Shown piece after piece: positions 6,619 through 13,389 of a stretch of 13,389 bases of DNA. The position numbers and the translations under genes are program-made. Source of the stretch: an uncultured Oscillospiraceae bacterium (GTDB lineage: Bacteria; Bacillota; Clostridia; Oscillospirales; Oscillospiraceae); assembly GCA_900763705.1 (NCBI GenBank), contig CAAFLG010000016.1, positions 1-13,389 on the forward strand, given 5' to 3'. The notes under the pieces were generated by a model. The model was not told the DNA's origin, ran no database searches, and saw nothing but the letters and a program-made list of their open reading frames with translations. Position 1 is the first letter of the stretch. Each line of letters opens with the position of its first letter.

Positions 6619-7056
6619 TTAGCCCTCAATGCCGTCCAGCAGCGCGACGCGGCGCGCATGACGCCCGCCCTCAAATTCGGTGGAGAGGAAGGTCTCGACC
6701 ATGGCGGACGCCAGCTTGGGTCCCGTGAAGCCCGCGCCGATGGCCATCATGTTGGCGTTGTTGTGCTGGCGGCAGAGCTGCGCTTCGAGCGCGTCGGCGC
6801 AGTGCGCGCAGCGGATGCCCTTTACCTTGTTCGCCGCGATGGAGATGCCGATGCCGGTCGTGCACACGACGATTCCGTACTCGCACTCCCCGCTCGCCAC
6901 GGCGCGCGCGGCGGCCTCGCCGAAGATGGGATAGTCGCAGCTCTCGGTGGAGTAGGTGCCGCAGTCCTTGACCTCGTGGCCCATGGACGCAAGCTGCTTT
7001 TTGATGTCTTCCTTCATGGCGTATCCGCCGTGGTCACAACCCAATGCGATCTTCAT
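6619..7056 (-). CDS. rpiB: Ribose-5-phosphate isomerase B
   Basis: A 145-residue RpiB/LacAB-fold enzyme that interconverts ribose 5-phosphate and ribulose 5-phosphate in the pentose phosphate pathway. Diagnostic features are CDHGGYAMK at residues 7-15 (Asp8, His9), the active-site Cys65 in CTTGIGISIAANK (65-77), His99 in RQHNNANMMAIGA, and the phosphate-binding GGRHARRV near 130-137. Length is normal. ATG at 7056 is preceded by AAAGGAG with 8 bases of spacing. It starts 20 bases after the stop of the PHP phosphatase gene and ends the transcription unit that begins at hrcA. Related enzymes using allose 6-phosphate or galactose 6-phosphate share the fold, but the active-site Cys and the short length fit RpiB. 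Confidence 0.93.
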   Translation of the reverse strand: MKIALGCDHGGYAMKEDIKKQLASMGHEVKDCGTYSTESCDYPIFGEAAARAVASGECEYGIVVCTTGIGISIAANKVKGIRCAHCADALEAQLCRQHNNANMMAIGAGFTGPKLASAMVETFLSTEFEGGRHARRVALLDGIEG

Positions 7057-7076
7057 AGTTTTTCTCCTTTTATCGG

Positions 7077-7883
7077 TCAGATTTTGTGAAAGACCGGTTT
7101 TTTCTTTTCAAACGTACACACATAGCCAAGGTCGCAGCTCTTCAAAAGCTCCTGCGTTTCCCGCACATGCGTGCCGACGAATTCCGGCGTGTGCGCGTCG
7201 GTGCCGATGGTGACGATCTCGCCACCAAGCTCCCGGTAGAGCTTCAGCCACTTCCCGTCCGGCAGCGGCGTGTTGCCGCGGTTCACGTTGCACTCGATGC
7301 CGCAGCCATTTTCAATGAGTGCGCGAAACACCTGCGCGACCTCGTCTTCAAAGCCGTCGAAGCTCATGTGCATCCCGTGGTTTTCGTTCATGTAGCGCAG
7401 CGGCAGCGTCAGGTGTCCCAGCACGGAGAACTTTCCCCACTTTGCCGTTTGCAGCACAAGCGTGAGGTAGTCCGCGATCTGCTCGCGCGCCTCCCGCTCA
7501 GTGCCGCCGGGCATAAAGTAGAGGTCGTTCCAGTCATACTTTTCCGAGAGCTGGTGCTGCGAGCCGATGACAAAGTCCAGCTCGGGCAGCCGCGCGAGCA
7601 GCTCCTCGGCGTAGGCAAAGTCGCGCATCGCCTCGCCAAGCTCGATGCCGCGGCGCACGGTGATCTTCCCGTCTGCTGTCCGGTCAGCGCGCGCAAAGGT
7701 CTCCTCCCGCGCGGAGAAATCGTGCTCCCAGTGGGTATATTCGCACGGGCGGTAGAGATCTACATGATCCGTCAGGCATAGTTCCTGAAGACCCTGCGCG
7801 ATCCCTGCGCGCACCATGTCCTCCACCGGCGTTTTCGAGTCGAACGAAAGCGCGCAGTGGGTATGATAATCGGATAAATACAT
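7077..7883 (-). CDS. PHP-domain phosphoesterase, histidinol-phosphatase (HisJ/HisK) type
   Basis: A 268-residue PHP-superfamily hydrolase. The trinuclear metal site is visible: His7 and His9 in DYHTHC, Asp39-His40 in TDHVD, Glu81 in GIELGE, His110 in IGSQHQ, His157 in LGHL, and Asp229 and His231 in GTDAHTPE. The IECNVNRG strand and overall length match the histidinol-phosphatase branch, which removes phosphate from L-histidinol phosphate in histidine synthesis. No his gene is nearby, so another phosphorylated substrate is possible. The gene starts 9 bases after the dnaJ stop, and its only SD-like sequence (AAAGAG) overlaps the end of dnaJ, which suggests translational coupling. It is followed after 20 bases by rpiB. 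Family call is strong; substrate is uncertain. Confidence 0.85.
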   Translation of the reverse strand: MYLSDYHTHCALSFDSKTPVEDMVRAGIAQGLQELCLTDHVDLYRPCEYTHWEHDFSAREETFARADRTADGKITVRRGIELGEAMRDFAYAEELLARLPELDFVIGSQHQLSEKYDWNDLYFMPGGTEREAREQIADYLTLVLQTAKWGKFSVLGHLTLPLRYMNENHGMHMSFDGFEDEVAQVFRALIENGCGIECNVNRGNTPLPDGKWLKLYRELGGEIVTIGTDAHTPEFVGTHVRETQELLKSCDLGYVCTFEKKKPVFHKI

Positions 7884-7892
7884 CGTTTCTCT

Positions 7893-9029
7893 TTACAGCT
7901 TGAACTTGTTGAAAAAGCCCTTGTGTTCCTCGTAATTTTTCTCGCCGAGCGATTCACTGAACTTCTTGAGCGCTTCCTTCTGCTCACGGTTGAGGTTGCG
8001 CGGCGTTTCGATGTTCACGGTAACGTACTGGTCGCCGCGTCCGCGCCCGTTGAGGCCGGGGATGCCCTTGCCCTTTAGGCGGAACGTTGTGCCGCTCTGC
8101 GTTCCCTCCGGGATGGTGTACTTCACCTTGCCGTCGATCGTCGGGATCTCCAGCTCCGCGCCGAGTACCGCCTGCGTGAACGTGATGGGCGCTTCGCACA
8201 GGACGCTCGTGCCCTCGCGGCGGAAGATCTCGTGCGGACGCACGGACACAACGATCAGAAGGTCGCCCGCGGGGCCGCCGTTCTTGCCCGCGTTGCCCTG
8301 CGCGCGCAGCGAAATGGTCTGCCCGTTGTCGATGCCCGCCGGGATCGACACCTTGATGGTCTTGCGGCGGCGAATCATGCTCTTGCCGCCGCAGGTCGGG
8401 CAGGGCTGGTGGATGATCTTACCCTTGCCTCCACAGCGCTGGCAGGGGGCCGACGTCGACATATAGCCCAGCGGCGTCTGGCGGCGCTGCTGGATCACGC
8501 CGCTGCCGCGGCAGTCGGGGCAGATCTCGGCAGTTGTGCCCTTGGCGCAGCCCGAGCCGTGGCAGTCAGGACACTGCTCGATGCGGTCGATGCTGACTTC
8601 CTTCTCGCAGCCGAAGGCCGCCTCTTCAAAGCTGATGTTCACGCTCGTGCGCAGACTCTCGCCGCGCTGGGGCGCGTTGGGGTTCGCGCGCGCGCCGCCG
8701 AAGCCCCCGCCGAAGAAGCTGCCGAAGATATCGCCAAGGTCGCCAAAGTCGAATCCGCCGGCGCTGTAAGCGCCGCCGCCCGCACCCGCACCGTAGTTCG
8801 GGTCCACGCCCGCAAAGCCGAACTGGTCGTAGCGCGCCTTCTTCTCCGGGTCGCTGAGCACTTCGTTCGCTTCGTTGATCTCCTTGAACTTCTCTTCCGC
8901 TTCCTTATCGCCGGGGTTCATGTCGGGGTGATACTTGCGCGCGAGCTTTTTGTATGCTTTTTTGATCTCTTCTTCTGAAGCGCCCTTGGAAATGCCGAGC
9001 ACCTCGTAATAATCGCGTTTCTCCGCCAT
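7893..9029 (-). CDS. dnaJ: Chaperone protein DnaJ (class A Hsp40)
   Basis: A 378-residue cytoplasmic co-chaperone that brings substrates to DnaK and stimulates its ATPase. Domains in order: J domain (about 4-70) with HPD at 34-36, Gly/Phe-rich region (about 71-122), zinc-finger domain with four CxxCxGxG-type repeats (Cys153/156, 170/173, 196/199, 210/213), and C-terminal substrate-binding domains (to about 345). The last zinc repeat ends GGKS rather than GxG, a small deviation; all eight cysteines are present. The start is ATG at 9029, with AAGGGAG 8 bases upstream. A TTG two codons earlier also opens the frame but lies only 2 bases from the SD. It follows dnaK after a 74-base gap with a strong hairpin and overlaps regulatory sequence of the following PHP gene. 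Confidence 0.97.
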   Translation of the reverse strand: MAEKRDYYEVLGISKGASEEEIKKAYKKLARKYHPDMNPGDKEAEEKFKEINEANEVLSDPEKKARYDQFGFAGVDPNYGAGAGGGAYSAGGFDFGDLGDIFGSFFGGGFGGARANPNAPQRGESLRTSVNISFEEAAFGCEKEVSIDRIEQCPDCHGSGCAKGTTAEICPDCRGSGVIQQRRQTPLGYMSTSAPCQRCGGKGKIIHQPCPTCGGKSMIRRRKTIKVSIPAGIDNGQTISLRAQGNAGKNGGPAGDLLIVVSVRPHEIFRREGTSVLCEAPITFTQAVLGAELEIPTIDGKVKYTIPEGTQSGTTFRLKGKGIPGLNGRGRGDQYVTVNIETPRNLNREQKEALKKFSESLGEKNYEEHKGFFNKFKL

Positions 9030-9049
9030 AGACAAAACTCCCTTGAAAC

Positions 9050-9090
9050 GCCACGATCGGGGGCAGTTGAAAAACTGTCCCCGTTGTGGC
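9050..9090 (-). other. Intercistronic hairpin between dnaK and dnaJ
   Basis: In the minus-strand transcript an 11-bp stem (9058-9068 with 9073-9083, one A-C mismatch) carries a four-base loop and is extended by a second 5-bp stem (9050-9054 with 9086-9090) across a small internal loop. It lies 13 bases after the dnaK stop and 5 bases before the dnaJ SD. No T-run follows, so it is unlikely to be an efficient intrinsic terminator. A role in mRNA processing or in stabilising the dnaK 3' end is inference. Confidence 0.7.
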
Positions 9091-9103
9091 CGACTTGCTT
9101 ATT

Positions 9104-10966
9104 TTACTTCTTGTTCTCGTCGTCGTCAACGACCTTGTAGTCCGCGTCGTAGTACTGCTGACCGTTCGGGCCGGTCTGCGCGCCGCCGTTCTGGCCGCCC
9201 ATGTCGGGGCCGGCCTGTGCGCCGCCCTGCGGGTTCGCCTGCTGATAGAGCTTCTCGCTCATCTGGTAGAACATCTGCGTGAGCTCTTCGGTCGCGCTCT
9301 TGATGGCGTCGGTATCGTCGCCCTTGAGGACTTCTTTCAGCTTGTCGATACCAGCCTGAACCTTGGCCTTCTCGTCCGCGGGGATCTTGTCGCCCACTTC
9401 GCCGAGGGTCTTCTCACTCTGGTAGACCATCTGGTCGGCCTGGTTGCGGACTTCGACCTTTTCCTTGATCTTGGCGTCCTCGGCAGCGTACTGCTCGGCG
9501 TCCTTGACGGCCTTCTCGATGTCTTCCTTGCTCATGTTGGAAGAGGAGGTGATGGTGATGTGCTGCTCGGTGCCGGTGCCGAGGTCCTTCGCGCTGACGT
9601 TCACGATGCCGTTGGCGTCGATATCGAAGGTGACCTCGATCTGAGGCACGCCGCGGCGGGCCGGGGCAATGCCGTCGAGGTGGAAGCGGCCGAGGCTCTT
9701 GTTGGCAGCGGCCATCTCACGCTCGCCCTGCAGGACGTTGACTTCAACGCTCGTCTGGTTGTCGGCGGCGGTGGAGAAGATCTGGCTCTTCTTCACGGGG
9801 ATGGTGGTGTTGCGGTCGATGAGCTTGGTGCAAACGCCGCCCATGGTCTCAATGCCGAGGGACAGCGGGGTGACGTCGAGCAGCAGCAGGCCCTTGACAT
9901 CGCCGGTCAGAACGCCCGCCTGAAGAGCAGCGCCCATGGCGACGCACTCATCGGGGTTGATGCCCTTGAAGCCTTCCTTGCCGGTGAGCTTCTTGACCAT
10001 TTCCTGCACGGCGGGGATACGGCTGGAGCCGCCGACCATCAGGACCTTGTGGATGTCGTTGCCGGTGAGGCCCGCATCGCTGAGCGCCTGACGGACAGGG
10101 CCGGCAGTGGCTTCGACCAGGTGCGCGGTCAGCTCGTTGAACTTAGCGCGCGTGAGGGTCAGGTCGAGGTGCTTCGGGCCGGTGGCGTCGGCCGTGATAT
10201 ACGGGAGGTTAATATTGGTGGAGGTCACGCCGGAGAGCTCGATCTTGGCCTTTTCGGCAGCTTCCTTCAAGCGCTGCATGGCGACCTTGTCGCCGCTGAG
10301 GTCGACGCCGTCGGTACGCTTGAACTCGCTCACCATCCACTTCATGATGCACTCATCAAAGTCGTCGCCGCCGAGGCGGTTGTTGCCGGCCGTGGCGAGC
10401 ACCTCGATGACGCCGTCGTCAATGTCGAGGATGGACACATCGAACGTGCCGCCGCCAAGGTCGTAGACCATGACCTTCTGGCTTTCTTCCTTGTCGACGC
10501 CGTAGGCGAGGGCCGCGGCCGTCGGCTCGTTGATGATACGCTTGACCTCGAGGCCGGCGATCTTACCGGCGTCCTTGGTCGCCTGACGCTGCGCGTCGGT
10601 GAAGTAAGCGGGAACGGTGATAACGGCTTCGCTCACGGGGCCGCCGAGGTAAGCTTCGGCGTCCGCCTTGAGCTTCTGCAGGATCATTGCGCTGATCTCC
10701 TGCGGGGTATACTTCTTGCCGTCGATCTCGACTTTATAATCAGAACCCATCTCACGCTTGATCGAAGAGATCGTGCGGTCGGGGTTGGTGATGGCCTGAC
10801 GCTTTGCGACCTGGCCGACCATACGCTCGCCGGTCTTACTGAACGCGACGACGGACGGGGTGGTGCGGTTGCCTTCGGCGTTGGGGATGACGACGGCTTC
10901 GCCGCCCTCCATCACAGCCACACAAGAGTTGGTCGTACCAAGGTCGATACCAATAACTTTAGACAT
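9104..10966 (-). CDS. dnaK: Chaperone protein DnaK (Hsp70)
   Basis: A 620-residue ATP-dependent Hsp70 chaperone of the cytoplasm. The nucleotide-binding domain (about 1-355) shows GIDLGTTNSC at 6-15, DLGGGTFDVS at 179-188, and VGGSSRIPAV at 311-320. The linker LLLLDVTPLSLGIE (360-373) leads to the substrate-binding domain (about 370-480), the helical lid, and a Gly/Gln-rich tail ending DADYKVVDDDENKK. Between SSIKREMG and the DGKKYTP segment the roughly 23-residue insertion of Gram-negative DnaK is absent, a known signature of Firmicutes. The ATG has AGGAGG 8 bases upstream. It is third in the hrcA-grpE-dnaK-dnaJ operon under CIRCE control. The DNA opposite this gene also has a long open frame, an effect of GC-rich codon use. 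Confidence 0.99.
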   Translation of the reverse strand: MSKVIGIDLGTTNSCVAVMEGGEAVVIPNAEGNRTTPSVVAFSKTGERMVGQVAKRQAITNPDRTISSIKREMGSDYKVEIDGKKYTPQEISAMILQKLKADAEAYLGGPVSEAVITVPAYFTDAQRQATKDAGKIAGLEVKRIINEPTAAALAYGVDKEESQKVMVYDLGGGTFDVSILDIDDGVIEVLATAGNNRLGGDDFDECIMKWMVSEFKRTDGVDLSGDKVAMQRLKEAAEKAKIELSGVTSTNINLPYITADATGPKHLDLTLTRAKFNELTAHLVEATAGPVRQALSDAGLTGNDIHKVLMVGGSSRIPAVQEMVKKLTGKEGFKGINPDECVAMGAALQAGVLTGDVKGLLLLDVTPLSLGIETMGGVCTKLIDRNTTIPVKKSQIFSTAADNQTSVEVNVLQGEREMAAANKSLGRFHLDGIAPARRGVPQIEVTFDIDANGIVNVSAKDLGTGTEQHITITSSSNMSKEDIEKAVKDAEQYAAEDAKIKEKVEVRNQADQMVYQSEKTLGEVGDKIPADEKAKVQAGIDKLKEVLKGDDTDAIKSATEELTQMFYQMSEKLYQQANPQGGAQAGPDMGGQNGGAQTGPNGQQYYDADYKVVDDDENKK

Positions 10967-11022
10967 AATGTTGTCCTCCTAAAATCTATCGTAATTTTTT
11001 TGTTAACGAAATAAATTTATCA

Positions 11023-11042
11023 TTTCGCGCTTCCGCGCGGAA
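11023..11042 (-). other. Small hairpin between grpE and dnaK
   Basis: CGCGC (11026-11030) and GCGCG (11035-11039) form a GC-only 5-bp stem with a four-base loop, extended by two A-T pairs beyond one mismatch. It lies 8 bases after the grpE stop. The sequence after it on the minus strand is AT-rich but lacks a T-run, so read-through into dnaK is expected. Confidence 0.45.
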
Positions 11043-11050
11043 TTTGCACT

Positions 11051-11629
11051 TTAATTGGCCACTTTTACAATGGCGAAGCGCAGCACCTTATCGCCCAGCG
11101 TAAAGCCCTGCTGCAAAACCTCGACCACGGTGTTTTCCCCGTAGTTTTCGTCTTCCACATGCATCACGGCGTTGTGCTTTTCAGGGTCAAAGGGCTTTCC
11201 GGCGGCGTCCATCGTTTCAACGCCCAGCTTTTTGATGCTCTCTTTGAACTTGTTGAACACCATTTCAAGGCCCTTGCGGTGGGGCGACTCCTCGTCGCCA
11301 TACTGGGCAAGGCCGCGCTCTAAGTTATCGTAAACGCCCAGCAGCGCCTTGATCGTGTCGATCTTCGCGTCGGCGTAAAGGCTTTCCTTTTCCTTCGCGG
11401 TGCGCTTGCGGTAGTTGTCGTACTCGGCGGCAAGGCGCAGGTATTTGTCCTGCTCGTCGGCAAGCGACTTGGCAAGGCCTTCCATCTTCTCCATCTGCTC
11501 GCGCGTGACGGTGAAGATCTCCTGCTCCTCGGGAACTTCCGCGGTTTCTTCCTGCGGTGTCTCCGGCGTCTGGTTCACGTCCTTTTCCGGCGTGTTCTCC
11601 GCCGCGTTCTGCTTGTCGTTCTTAGCCAT
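11051..11629 (-). CDS. grpE: Nucleotide exchange factor GrpE
   Basis: A 192-residue homodimeric co-chaperone that releases ADP from DnaK. An acidic, disordered N-terminus (1-38) is followed by the long dimerisation helix (about 40-100, containing AAEYDNYRKRTAKE) and the C-terminal beta head (about 136-192), with the family motif FDPEKHNAVM and VVEVLQQGFTLGDKVLRFAIVKV. Length is normal for Firmicutes. The ATG at 11629 is 3 bases after the hrcA stop, and its SD (AAGGAG, 11636-11641) lies within the last codons of hrcA, so the two are translationally coupled. Second gene of the CIRCE operon. Confidence 0.97.
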   Translation of the reverse strand: MAKNDKQNAAENTPEKDVNQTPETPQEETAEVPEEQEIFTVTREQMEKMEGLAKSLADEQDKYLRLAAEYDNYRKRTAKEKESLYADAKIDTIKALLGVYDNLERGLAQYGDEESPHRKGLEMVFNKFKESIKKLGVETMDAAGKPFDPEKHNAVMHVEDENYGENTVVEVLQQGFTLGDKVLRFAIVKVAN

Positions 11630-11632
11630 TTC

Positions 11633-12682
11633 TTACTCCTTATCTTCTTCCTTGGGCGGAAGCTCGTTCTTGCCGAACATCCGCGTCAGGCTGTCTGCAA
11701 AATAACTCAGCCGCGCCGTCACCGTGGCGTAGTCCATTCTCGTGGGACCCACCACGCCGACAAGACCGCGCATCCCGTCGCCGATATCGTAGCTGGCGAC
11801 GACCACGCTCGTCTCCTTGAGCGCCTCGTTCACGTTTTCCGGGCCGATCAGAATTTTGAGCGGCGCGCCGTCATCCGGCACAGGAAGCTCCTCCTTGTTG
11901 TCCACAAGGAAGGTCACAAGCTCGTGTGCCTTGTCGACATCGCGGTACTCAGGCATTTTCAAGATCTGGCTCGCGCCCGCGGTCTCCACATTGCGCTGCG
12001 CGCTCTGCTCGAGCACACCGATCGCATATTCGACCGCTTTGGACACCACTAAAAATAGCTCGGGCGAAAGCTGCTCGGAAAGGCTCATCAGCCTTGCACT
12101 CATCTCATCGGCGCTCCGGCCGGTGAAGTGCGTGTTCAAAAGCTCCTTGACGTCCGCAAGCCGCTGGCTGTCGAACGGGAGGTCCGAGCGCTGGAGCTGG
12201 CTCTTCACGCGGTTATCCTCGCCCATCACCACGACGATGAAGCTCATTTCATCGACCGCGATGAGCTCGAAGCGCTTGACGCTCGCCTCGCGCCGTCCGC
12301 CCGTCACGCTGTACACGGGGTAATTGACGATGCTCGACACCATCTGCCCCGCCCGCGCGATCACGCTGTCCGTGCCGCTGAGCTTGGACTTTAGCTGCTC
12401 GTTGATCTCCTCCGCTTCCGTTTCGGAGACCTCGCGCTTTTCCATCAGCTCGTTGACGTACAAGCGGTAACCTTTCGGCGACGGCACGCGTCCGGCGGAC
12501 GTGTGCGGCTGCTCAAGGTAGCCCATTTCGACCAGATCCGCAAGCTCGTTGCGGATGGTCGCGGAGCTCACCGAACCGCCCATCTCCTCAGCCAGCGCCT
12601 TGGAGCCGACCGGCTCGGCCGCGGCGATATAATCTTCGACCACGCGCTTGAGAATCTGCTTTTTGCGCTCTGTCAGATCCAT
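11633..12682 (-). CDS. hrcA: Heat-inducible transcription repressor HrcA
   Basis: A 349-residue dimeric repressor that binds CIRCE and needs the GroE chaperonin to stay active in well-studied species. The N-terminal winged helix (about 1-75) contains SSATIRNELADLVEMGYLEQ at 39-58 and the wing HTSAGRVPS (60-68). A central dimerisation/inserted domain (about 100-300) follows, then the C-terminal VVGPTRMDYATVTARLSYFADSL block (about 310-332). Length is normal. ATG at 12682 has AAGGAG 8 bases upstream. It is the first gene of hrcA-grpE-dnaK-dnaJ-PHP-rpiB and lies directly downstream of a perfect CIRCE, so it represses itself. Confidence 0.97.
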   Translation of the reverse strand: MDLTERKKQILKRVVEDYIAAAEPVGSKALAEEMGGSVSSATIRNELADLVEMGYLEQPHTSAGRVPSPKGYRLYVNELMEKREVSETEAEEINEQLKSKLSGTDSVIARAGQMVSSIVNYPVYSVTGGRREASVKRFELIAVDEMSFIVVVMGEDNRVKSQLQRSDLPFDSQRLADVKELLNTHFTGRSADEMSARLMSLSEQLSPELFLVVSKAVEYAIGVLEQSAQRNVETAGASQILKMPEYRDVDKAHELVTFLVDNKEELPVPDDGAPLKILIGPENVNEALKETSVVVASYDIGDGMRGLVGVVGPTRMDYATVTARLSYFADSLTRMFGKNELPPKEEDKE

Positions 12683-12704
12683 ACGCCGCGCTCCTTTCTT
12701 AGCT

Positions 12705-12731
12705 TTAGCACTCCTTTCCCCTGAGTGCTAA
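12705..12731. promoter_or_regulatory. CIRCE operator of the hrcA-dnaK operon
   Basis: TTAGCACTC (12705-12713), nine bases, and GAGTGCTAA (12723-12731) match the CIRCE consensus at every position. It begins 4 bases after the -10 on the minus strand and covers the predicted transcription start, so HrcA would block initiation. It also lies in the 5' leader, where it can fold as an RNA hairpin 8 bases before the hrcA SD. Confidence 0.98.
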
Positions 12732-12735
12732 ACGC

Positions 12736-12764
12736 AGTGTACCACCGAGGTTTCCCGTTGTCAA
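12736..12764 (-). promoter_or_regulatory. Sigma-A promoter of the heat-shock operon
   Basis: Minus-strand TTGACA (12759-12764), a 17-base spacer and TACACT (12736-12741) lie directly upstream of CIRCE. The vegetative promoter plus CIRCE arrangement is the class I heat-shock design. Predicted transcription start is near 12729. The 12765-12828 stretch holds nothing else that I recognise. Confidence 0.92.
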
Positions 12765-12828
12765 TAGTCCCCGGTGTAAACAGTTTGTGAACTACTCAAA
12801 AGTCGGGCGGCCAGCGGCTTCGGGACGC

Positions 12829-12861
12829 AAAAAAGAAGCGGAACGCTCGCGCGTTCCGCTT
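12829..12861 (-). terminator. Intrinsic terminator after rnfB
   Basis: An 11-bp stem (12836-12846 with 12851-12861, core gcggaacgc) with loop tcgc is followed on the minus strand by CTTTTTT (12829-12835). It starts 12 bases after the rnfB stop and separates the Rnf unit from the heat-shock promoter. Confidence 0.92.
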
Positions 12862-12873
12862 TTTATGAACCTT

Positions 12874-13389
12874 TTATTCAGCCTTGGGCGCTTCGGCGGC
12901 TTTCGCGGCTTCAGCAGCCTTGGCTTCGGCGGCTGCCTTGGCGGCAGCGGCCTTGCGCTCGGCGGCAGCCTTCTGCGCGGCCTTGAACTTCTCCTTCTCC
13001 TCGGGGGTCGGGATGGGCTCGATGGCGTTACGCGGGCAGGCCTTGGCGCACATGGTGCAGTTTCTGCACTTGTCGTAGTCGATGACGGCCACGTTGTTGA
13101 CGACGTGGATGGCGTCGAACTTACAGGTCTTTTCGCACAGGCCGCAGGCGATGCAGGAGTTGGCGCACACCTTCGTGACGGCGGGGCCTCTCTCCTTATT
13201 GGCGCAGTTGACGAAGGCCTTCTGCTTGTAGGGCACCTCGACGATCAGCTTGCGCGGGCAGACCTCGCGGCAGGCGCCGCAGTCGGTGCACTTTTCCTTG
13301 TCGACCTCGGCAACGCCCTTTTCGTTGATGTGGATGGCGTCGAACTGGCAGGCGGCCACGCAGGTGCCGTAGCCAAGGCAGCCGAAGGC
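12874..13389 (-). CDS. rnfB: Rnf electron transport complex subunit B, C-terminal part
   Basis: 171 residues are visible and the frame is open to the window edge, so the N-terminal membrane helix and the 4Fe-4S domain start are missing. RnfB is the ferredoxin-like subunit that passes electrons from reduced ferredoxin into the membrane Rnf complex, which couples NAD reduction to ion pumping. Visible are the end of the first cluster motif (GCLGYGTCVAAC, Cys4, Cys10, Cys14), then CTDCGACREVCP (34-45), CIACGLC-type Cys79/82/85/89 and CRNCTMCAKACP (108-119): at least three complete C-x2-C-x2-C-x3-C sets. The last 40 residues are almost only Ala, Lys and Glu. A GTG at 13359 is an internal Val, not the start. 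The following terminator makes it the last gene of its unit, as rnfB often is in Clostridia. Identification is firm; other polyferredoxins share the clusters but not GCxGxGTCV. Confidence 0.92.
   Translation of the reverse strand, partial: AFGCLGYGTCVAACQFDAIHINEKGVAEVDKEKCTDCGACREVCPRKLIVEVPYKQKAFVNCANKERGPAVTKVCANSCIACGLCEKTCKFDAIHVVNNVAVIDYDKCRNCTMCAKACPRNAIEPIPTPEEKEKFKAAQKAAAERKAAAAKAAAEAKAAEAAKAAEAPKAE

Noticed and set aside
9027..9035. TTG at 9035 as the start of dnaJ
   Set aside because: It lies only 2 bases from the SD. ATG at 9029 has correct spacing and gives the usual MAEKRDYYEVLG start.
9086..11014. A 642-codon open frame opposite dnaK and similar long frames at 8232-8978 (opposite dnaJ), 2931-5027 (opposite DUF1846/psuK) and 1661-2533 (opposite tatD)
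   Set aside because: Their products are low-complexity (rich in Ala, Val, Asp, Arg, His) and match no family. They mirror genes of certain identity; GC-rich third positions suppress stops on the other strand.
10981..11022. AT-rich segment with T7 and GTTAAC upstream of dnaK as a promoter or terminator
   Set aside because: On the minus strand I find no pair of -35/-10 hexamers at proper spacing, and the T-run is on the plus strand where no gene ends; best read as the dnaK leader.
1..13389. CRISPR arrays, insertion sequences, phage or defence genes, riboswitches
   Set aside because: I found no regular direct repeats, transposase or terminal inverted repeats, and no leader of more than about 140 bases with a recognisable aptamer. 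The gene content is housekeeping.

Overview
The window looks like chromosomal core DNA from a GC-rich anaerobic member of the Clostridia, most like gut Oscillospiraceae/Ruminococcaceae. Five things point there. There is an Rnf-complex subunit. The class I heat-shock operon is controlled by HrcA and a perfect CIRCE. The DnaK lacks the roughly 23-residue N-terminal insertion of Gram-negative DnaK. Spacing of Shine-Dalgarno (SD) and sigma-A sites is of Firmicute type, and most gene ends have strong intrinsic terminators. The species assignment is inference. I see no mobile element, CRISPR array, phage gene or defence cassette.

Layout, plus strand (left third): the 3' part of metG (methionyl-tRNA synthetase), an intrinsic terminator, then tatD with its SD directly behind that terminator. 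A bidirectional terminator follows tatD. Next is a minus-strand tRNA-Val(GAC) with its own terminator and a consensus promoter. Divergent from the tRNA is a sigma-A promoter for a two-gene unit: a DUF1846/UPF0371 protein of unknown function and a PsuK-like pseudouridine kinase. A bidirectional terminator separates this unit from the convergent minus-strand genes.

Layout, minus strand (right two thirds, read from right to left): the C-terminal half of rnfB with its terminator, then the heat-shock promoter and CIRCE, then hrcA-grpE-dnaK-dnaJ, a PHP-family (HisJ/HisK-like) phosphatase and rpiB, closed by a strong terminator after rpiB. Gaps are very short except for dnaK-dnaJ and grpE-dnaK, and both of those contain hairpins. 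The last gene before the convergence point encodes a membrane-anchored, divergent DUF4015 putative glycoside hydrolase. It probably has its own promoter embedded in the rpiB terminator.

How the genes work together: HrcA represses its own operon at CIRCE. GrpE, DnaK and DnaJ form the Hsp70 folding cycle. The PHP phosphatase and RpiB are passengers in the same transcription unit and so may be heat-responsive. PsuK makes pseudouridine 5'-phosphate, which PsuG would split to uracil and ribose 5-phosphate, but no psuG is in the window. The most useful leads are the DUF1846-psuK pairing, the metabolic genes appended to the CIRCE operon, and the intercistronic hairpins. I did not find a clearly novel system.
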